The notes beneath the pieces are model-generated. The model ran no database searches and had not been told where the DNA came from. It saw only the letters and a program-made list of their open reading frames with translations. From Campylorhamphus procurvoides (lineage: Eukaryota; Chordata; Aves; Passeriformes; Dendrocolaptidae): a stretch of DNA of 64,000 bases. The translations under genes were made by a program, and so were the position numbers. Below are positions 58,059 through 64,000 of this stretch, one piece after another. The stretch covers positions 186,001 through 250,000 of the forward strand of contig WBMV01001244.1 of assembly GCA_013396655.1 (NCBI GenBank), in the 5' to 3' direction. Position 1 is the stretch's first letter; the number at the start of each line of letters is the position of its first letter.

Positions 58059-59126
58059 ATAAACATGTATGTCTACTGAAGACAATGAAAGTAAAGAAAC
58101 ATGTATTGTGGTAGAATTGTAAATAATGCCTAAGTCAGGTGGGGAGTGGAGCTCTCATCACTGCCTGAGTGGCTATTTCTCATCTCTAACTCTCAAAGTT
58201 TCATTCTCAGATGTCCTTTAAGCGCTGACGAATCTAGTAAGGCACAGGAAGGCATATGGTTGCTTAGGGATTCTCCAATATAAAGTTACAAAGTCTTAAA
58301 AGAATAGATTGGTAAATTTTGTGAATCAGAGTAGTGCACCAGCCATTGAAATTTGCTACCTGATGTGGCATTTAGACACACACCTAAATTTTTTTCTGCT
58401 AGCACTTCTGGTGCTTGTGTGGTTGTGCAAAGAGCAGAGCTGTATGTTCATGAACCTGTCAGGATCTGGTTCCAGCTGGGAGTCTTCTCAAACCTGACAG
58501 GCTTTTCATGCCATTTTGACACATGGAAAATAATACTTTACTTTGAAAGCATTTATATTAAAACCAGAAAGGCTACTTGTTGGTTTAAAAATGCATTTGA
58601 TTCTTAGCTTACAAATTGTCATGAGATGCTCAGCATGACACATCACAGGAATTTTTATTACCTGACCACTCCTATAAAGTCCCTTTTTTGCTTATTATAC
58701 CAAATGGAATCTATGTCAGCTATAAAATAAAAGAAACATTTGCATTGAAATGTGTTTCTAATAACAGTAATTATATTTAGCACTTACTTTGCAATTTTCG
58801 TCTGCAAAGCACTTAATACCAGTGCTAGATAATTCTCACAGAACCTCAGCAACGTAGGCAGCTATTAAACCTCCCTGTAAAGGGATGCACTGTTGACTGG
58901 CAAATGATCGTTCACTGAATAGAATAGAAAAGAAAAGCAAAAGAAATTTCAGCTAATCCATAAGTTTTAATAAGAAAAAAAAAGTCTAAGTTTTAGGAGT
59001 CAGATAAAGCAAGACCAAATAATTCTGTTCCTTTAAACACAAAAATACCCTTAATAATGACTTAAAATGCTTAGACTTGTGAAATCTTGCCATGATACAA
59101 AAAGTTTGTTTTCAACTCAGAATTTT
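58059..59126. other. Unique AT-rich DNA, no gene recognised
   Basis: Two overlapping frames (58309-58497 and 58353-58607) have no motif. Nothing else seen. Confidence 0.5.
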
Positions 59127-59222
59127 GAATAAACTTTCTGGATGACCTTGCTTGAGCAGGGAAGTTGGACCAGATGACCGGTTGTGGTCCCTTCCAACTT
59201 TACCCATTCTGTGACTCTGTGA
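59127..59222 (+). mobile_element. CR1 LINE 3'-end scrap, plus strand
   Basis: About 95 bp of CR1 3' end: CTGGATGACCTTGCTTGAGC, GTTGGACCAGATGACC, TGGTCCCTTCCAACTT, then ATTCTGTGACTCTGTGAA. It is the same terminal type as the copy 1.1 kb upstream, in the same orientation. The 114-codon frame 59165-59509 begins inside it and is not credible. Confidence 0.88.
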
Positions 59223-61784
59223 ATATGGAAGTTAGATGGAAAGCTCTATCTTCAGAAGGTGTTCTGCTGAATCATTGTTTTTCTGAAAACAGAAAGGATG
59301 AGAAGATTTCCCTCAATCTCTCTTCCTATTTGACAGCCTTACAGTTTCTGCGAGTTTTTCAGTATTTCATTGTTACCCAAAGGCAGCAAATCTCTGAAGC
59401 ATACTATCCAAGATACACCTCCTGTTCCTTCCACTCTTGGCAATTACAAGATTGTTGGCTGCTCTCCAGAGTAAAACAAAGGAGACAAAGTTTGCTTGGC
59501 TGTTTATAAAAGAATTTAATTTTTCCTATTGTAACTGTTTTCTGTAACTGCATTGGCATTGCCTGTCACTTATATAACTGCAAGAGACCATTTTCTTGTG
59601 AAAAATACTGGATGATCTAACCAGATGTTATTTCCATTAACAGCTCAAAGACATTGGAAGTGGGAAATTAATCAAATAAAAGCTATTGACTTATCTCAAA
59701 GAAAGAAGCAGTATTAATAATAAAAATAGTCAGCTTTAACACCTAATTAGGACAGTTGAACATGATCGTTTGTGAAGGAAGTACAATACACAATAATAAG
59801 TTCTTAGGTGATAGACCTAGATTTACATTTTTCTGCAGGTTTTGTGGTTTTTTTCACATTGAGAAGTGCTTTTTTCTTAGCACTGGGACTTTATACCAAT
59901 GAATTTTTATAACATTTTTTCTAGGACTGCATATTCGGAGCAGGTTGAAAACATTGCAATTCCATATTATAATTATATTTTTGAATATAATCACTTTTAT
60001 GAAGACAATATAATATAAATATCTCACAGTTCCTTCTGTTTCTGCTGCTTCCTGCCAGACCTATCTGGATACCAGTTCATCTTTGTTACATTCCATGGTC
60101 TCCTGTTTATTGTTCTGATTTCTACATGTCTGTATTTCCTCCCATTTTGCTGTGCATTGCCTTTATCTTCCTTTTCTATTATCTTCACTTATTCTCCCAG
60201 CTTACATGTGCACTTCTGTCTTATTTTCACCCACTCTACCCCATCTTGTCTCCCTCGAAGCTTCTGTTTCAGTCCCAGTTGCCTGTCATTTATTTGCTTC
60301 CTCTAGTCTGCCACAGGCAGATATAATTTAACACTTTTAAAGAGTTCATTATTCTCCCCCTAGTTTCCTTTTATTTCACATATCAGCATGTTTGGCTCCT
60401 GCTCTCTAGATGTGACTTTCTATTCCTCACTACAGAAAGTAAAATCTAAGTTCGTTCAGTCTATCTATCCGTCTGCTGATCCATTGAAACTTCCACTGTA
60501 GTACTCAAGCAAGGCTAAAGGAGAATTTTCTGAGCAAAATCTATTAAATAACTAGACTATCTTTCAAATCTATATTTACTATGACTAATGTCTACTATGA
60601 CTTTTTTACATAACCAATCATGATGGGCTGTAATCAGTAATGCACAAATAGAGGTGATATCAAATAGTAAGTGAAAAGAAGTATAAATCAATGCTCTTTC
60701 CATAGTTTGGAAAGTTATTCTTTTCAGAAAGATGGTAATTCTTAACGATCTATGGATTAATTCAGCATATACAGCATACTTTTCTGCAATCATTGTGAGA
60801 CAGCTGATTTTGAAAAAGTGTATTCTATTCCCAACACACATAACAGATTAAATAATGCAAGATATTAAATAAATTGTGCATATACTGGTGCAAAAAGAAA
60901 TATATTATGAATTCTTTTTCCTCTCTGGTTTCTTTGCTTTCCTTGTAAATGCTGAAAATTTCAGCAATTGGTCTTCTGATCTCAGGAGTTTGTCTAGACG
61001 CTATTAGTCAAACATTCCTTTTAACACTAGATTCTAGGTCAAAAAAGGTTTTTTTTCTTCTAGAGATATTGGTAGTGACATTTTTATTTTTAGTCTTTCC
61101 TTCTTCCTTTGGGAATTGTAATCTGCTTTTCAGGATTATCTGGACATTTTCACTCAAATTCCCTGCTATGGGAATTAATGCCTCAGAACACTGTCAATTT
61201 CCAGTAGAACGTGTGACTTCATCTCTGACTGCAAAACTTTTTTGGCTGTTGTTCAAAAGGTCTTAAGTTCATACATCCTTGCGTGACACTTGTGCCCTAT
61301 GCTAAATAGTTGAGAAAGATATTGAGTTAATACTGTAAAGAGCTTTCAGTGCTGAATTTTAGAGGTTCGTTTTACCTAACTTTTGTGTTAGACATCTAAG
61401 TCTGAGCTGTTCACCTCAGGCTTCATTTATGGTTGTTGAAGATAAATATGCACTTCCAGAGGTGAACTGCTTTGATCTAATTTGCTTGCCTTTCATAGGG
61501 TAAGATTAATCCCTCTCTGGAGATGCCTGCTTCTTTTCACTGATGATAGCACAAGCCCAAGATGACTAGCATGGAACTAGCTGTTGAATTTTAAAGCACT
61601 GATGTTCAGGCAAACCAGTCCTCCCTGGCATTTCTTTCATGAATGTGCACTTTGATATAATAATGAGTTCTTACAATTCAGTAAGGGTAGGGTATGTTAA
61701 ATGTCTTTGTAGTCTAATTCTTTTGATTGCTTTAAATCTGCCATTTTAAAAAATAAATAAAAAAATTTAAATGGCATAAATTGT
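59223..61784. other. Unique AT-rich DNA, no gene recognised
   Basis: The 105-codon frame 60949-61266 encodes a hydrophobic, phenylalanine/leucine-rich product typical of T-rich DNA read in frame. A pyrimidine-rich stretch covers 60040-60310. No elements recognised. Confidence 0.5.
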
Positions 61785-63151
61785 ATAGCTGCAATCATGG
61801 AAACATGGTGAGATGACTTGCACAACTGGAGTGCTGCGATGAATGCCTAGAAACTTTTCAAAAGGGATGGGCAAGGAAGGAGAGGTGGTGGGGTAACCCT
61901 GTATATTACAGAGTGTTTTGATTGTCTAGAGCTTGACAATGGTGATGATAGGATTGTTTCCAGGTAACAATCAGGGAGAAGGCTGACAAGGCAGAGATCC
62001 TGGTGGAAGTCTGCTATAGACCACTGAATCAGGATAAAAAGGCAGATGAAATATTCTATAAGCAGTTGGGAGAGCTCTCACAAATCCTAGCCCTTATTCC
62101 CATGGGAGACTTACCAGCAATTCTGCTGGACATACAGTACAGTGGAGACAAAATAGTCCAGAAGGTGCCTGGAGTATGTGGAAGATAGCTGCCTGACACA
62201 GCTGGTGAGGGAGCCAACTATGGAAGGCGTCAGTGGGACACTGGACCTGTTATTAGTGAACAAAAACTGTGCCAGAGGAGATATAAATGGGATATTAGGA
62301 AACATTTCTTCCCTACAAGGGCTATCAAGCATTGCCACAGGCTACCTAGGGAAGTGTCTGAGTCACTGTACTGGTTTAGAGGTAAACCAGCAGGACAAAC
62401 GGACCCACCACAAGAGAGATTTTAAGTCAGAGTTACAATTTAATGAAAAAAATTACCATAAATACACTGACACAAGAGAAAACTCACCAAAACCCCAACA
62501 GTATAACCCAGTGTCCCAGGGCACAAGCCCAGAGGGGTTTGTTAGCCCTGGTGCTGAGACTCACGTGGTTCCCCCGAGTCCTAAGCAAAAAGAAGTGAAG
62601 AACCTGTTGGTGTAGATGATGGCTGTGGTCTGGTCAGGAGTGATGGTCATAGTCCGGTCGAGAGTGGTGGTTTCCTCCTGTCGAGGTCCTGCTGCTCCTC
62701 TGGATCCGACGAGGCAAGCACAAAGCCTTCTGAGCCCCATTTATATACCCTCAGGGAGCACCCAGTCCCTCCCCCAGGGCGGGGACTCACACAATGGGTG
62801 ATTAACTCTATGAGTCATGGGGTATTGGTGAACTGGTGATGGCCCATTAGCACCCACACCCCCTCAGGCTGGGTGTGGAGGTGCTAACAGCTTCCTGGGC
62901 AGAAACTGCAAATGGTCCATTGTTCTTGGGGAATGAATAGAGGGTGTAGAATACACAGCTTTAATCACCCCCACATAGTGATAACTGGTCCCTCCTGCTA
63001 AACTAGGACAGTCACCAACCCTGAAGATATTTAAATAAGTGCAGATGTCTCAGAGATATGGTTTACTGATGGGCTTGGCACCTTTAGATTTATGGTTGTA
63101 ATCAATGATTTTAAAAGTATTTTCCAACCAAAATGATTCTATGATTCTATG
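61785..63151 (+). mobile_element. CR1 LINE: endonuclease region joined to 3' end, split by LTR
   Basis: 61785-62285 matches the CR1 ORF2 endonuclease region: GRRGGGV is readable near 61879, then the frame from 62003 gives EVCYRPLNQDKKADEIFYKQ and LGELSQILALIPMGD, matching the known pattern VCYRPPNQDEEADE.FYKQLGE...LVGDFN; after a frameshift TQLVREPTMEG and LDLLLVNK follow. The MGDL keeps one acidic residue, but the asparagine of GDFN is lost. At about 62285-62295 the sequence jumps to the 3' region (TTAGGAAACATTTCTTCCCT), so the whole reverse transcriptase region is missing. A solo LTR then interrupts it (62367-63010), and the CR1 end resumes at 63016 up to ATGATTCTATG at 63151. Confidence 0.92.
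62367..63010 (-). mobile_element. Solo LTR, ERVL-like, with 5-bp TSD, nested in CR1
   Basis: The ends are TGTACTGGTTTAGAGG at the left and CTGCTAAACTAGGACA at the right, i.e. TG...CA on the minus strand as well. A perfect 5-bp duplication, GTCAC, lies at 62362-62366 and 63011-63015; removing one copy with the LTR restores a continuous CR1 sequence (AGTCACCAACCCTGAAG). On the minus strand a TATA-like TATATAAATGGGG lies at about 62740 and an ATTAAA signal at about 62435, fitting U3-R-U5 order from right to left. It is homologous to the LTR at 36233-36975, same orientation, and about 100 bp shorter. The duplication size fits ERVL-type integration. The 145-codon frame 62178-62615 runs from CR1 into the LTR and is meaningless. 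Confidence 0.95.
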
Positions 63152-64000
63152 TGGGGTTCTTTATTAACTTCTCTATTCCTGCTCTGTTTTGTGAACTACA
63201 TATTTCAAAAAAAAAAAAATCACACAGAGAAAAATATCACATAGAGATGCTCCCCTGCACTCCAAATATTAGCTTGGGAACTTCTCAGAGGAAGATAACA
63301 CTTCTGAGTCTTGTTTACTGTCTTTAATATTTGCTTATTGTTTTATTTTGTTTAATTGTTCATTTGTTTGTTTCAGCTGACAATATTTCTTGAGTATGAC
63401 ATTCCTTAAAGATACAGTTCTCTTTCTTGTCTAGTTAGCCATCTGATGTGTGCTCTTTTAAAGAGTGAATATTCCCTCTAGACAAGTAACTTAATTCTAA
63501 TTTGTGAAGTATTTTGAGATCATGAAAGGAAATACCTTCACTAATTATTATTATGAAAAAATCATATTTAAACTGTTTGCAAATAGCTTCTACATTTAAG
63601 TATACTTCTTAACCATAAAAAAATGCAATGAAAGTTTTCTTATACAAAAGAATATTATTAACATAGCACTTCATACACTCTATTACAAACAACTGTGGAA
63701 TAGAAGACTTTGAAAAACAGTCATTTCAATAAAGGTATTTTTTGTTTAATAGTACTTTTACCTGGAAAATTAACAGAAGATCACTTGAAGCAGCAAAATT
63801 TTATTTCAACATCTCCAGCATTATATTGAAAGGTTATATTTATTGCTATGTGGGAAGTTTATGCATAAAGTTGACACAAAAGTATTAAAATGCCTGAGTT
63901 TCTTCTAATAAATATATAACAGCAGAGCCACTGTGGAGTTCAAAGAATTACATCTTCCTATATCGTGCTTCTAGGTGGGATTGCAATGAAAGAGGGGAAG
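63152..64000. other. Unique AT-rich DNA to the window end, no gene recognised
   Basis: A 13-base A run lies near 63207. No frame or element worth naming. Confidence 0.5.

Noticed and set aside
59165..59509. 114-codon plus-strand frame
   Set aside because: Its start lies in a CR1 3' end; the rest has no motif.
60949..61266. Hydrophobic 105-codon frame resembling a membrane protein
   Set aside because: T-rich DNA read in frame gives F/L-rich products; no ordered membrane topology and no context.
62178..62615. 145-codon plus-strand open frame
   Set aside because: It begins at a GTG in decayed CR1 endonuclease sequence and runs into the solo LTR; the frame crosses an insertion boundary, so it is not a gene.
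607..63000. Many 60-90 codon frames across the window
   Set aside because: Several begin at GTG, TTG or CTG rather than ATG, and their number fits chance in vertebrate DNA; bacterial-style gene calling does not apply here.
1..64000. CRISPR array, operon, phage or defence system
   Set aside because: There are no regularly spaced repeats, no compact gene clusters and no ribosome-binding-site pattern; the CR1 and avian LTR content shows a bird nuclear genome.

Overview
The window looks like a bird nuclear genome. It is AT-rich and carries no gene that can be named with confidence. It holds about a dozen 5'-truncated CR1 LINE copies, whose 3' ends finish in the CR1-type ATTCTATG or ATTCTGTG repeats, and five LTR sequences, four of which match the pattern of avian endogenous retroviruses of the ERVL kind. 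No complete protein-coding exon chain, rRNA, tRNA, CRISPR array or bacterial-type operon is visible. The best reading is a gene desert or the inside of a very large intron.

Layout. 1-7.9 kb: unique AT-rich DNA with short simple repeats, a G-rich tract at 5.47 kb and copy A of a dispersed repeat at 1.12-1.36 kb. 7.9-9.2 kb: two CR1 copies head to head, followed directly by a truncated ERVL-type LTR. 10.5-11.2 kb: a CR1 copy. 13.6-14.4 kb: a CR1 copy with recognisable reverse transcriptase residues, split by copy B of the dispersed repeat, inverted relative to copy A. 15.1-15.6 kb: a probable solo LTR. 16.75-17.69 kb: an old ERVL-type LTR. 17.7-33.2 kb: mostly unique, with one 130-codon minus-strand open frame (20.86-21.25 kb). 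33.2-36.2 kb: a CR1 scrap and unexplained sequence. 36.23-36.98 kb: a solo LTR with a perfect 5-bp target-site duplication. 40.63-40.69 kb: a compact cluster of palindromic motifs that includes a perfect RFX X-box. 43.7-44.5, 48.8-49.0, 51.0-51.8, 57.9-58.1 and 59.1-59.2 kb: CR1 copies. 61.8-63.15 kb: a CR1 copy that joins its endonuclease region directly to its 3' end and is interrupted by a second solo LTR of the 36-kb family, again with a perfect 5-bp duplication.

No genes work together here in any demonstrable way. What can be read is a history of insertions: CR1 first, then LTRs and an unnamed repeat into CR1. No novel biological system was found. The observations most worth following up are the unnamed inverted repeat pair (107 of 109 core bases identical over 12.6 kb, flanks more diverged), the X-box/HSE-like cluster, and a hairpin inside a CR1 copy that looks like a template-switch scar. 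All family assignments rest on remembered consensus patterns; no database search was run.
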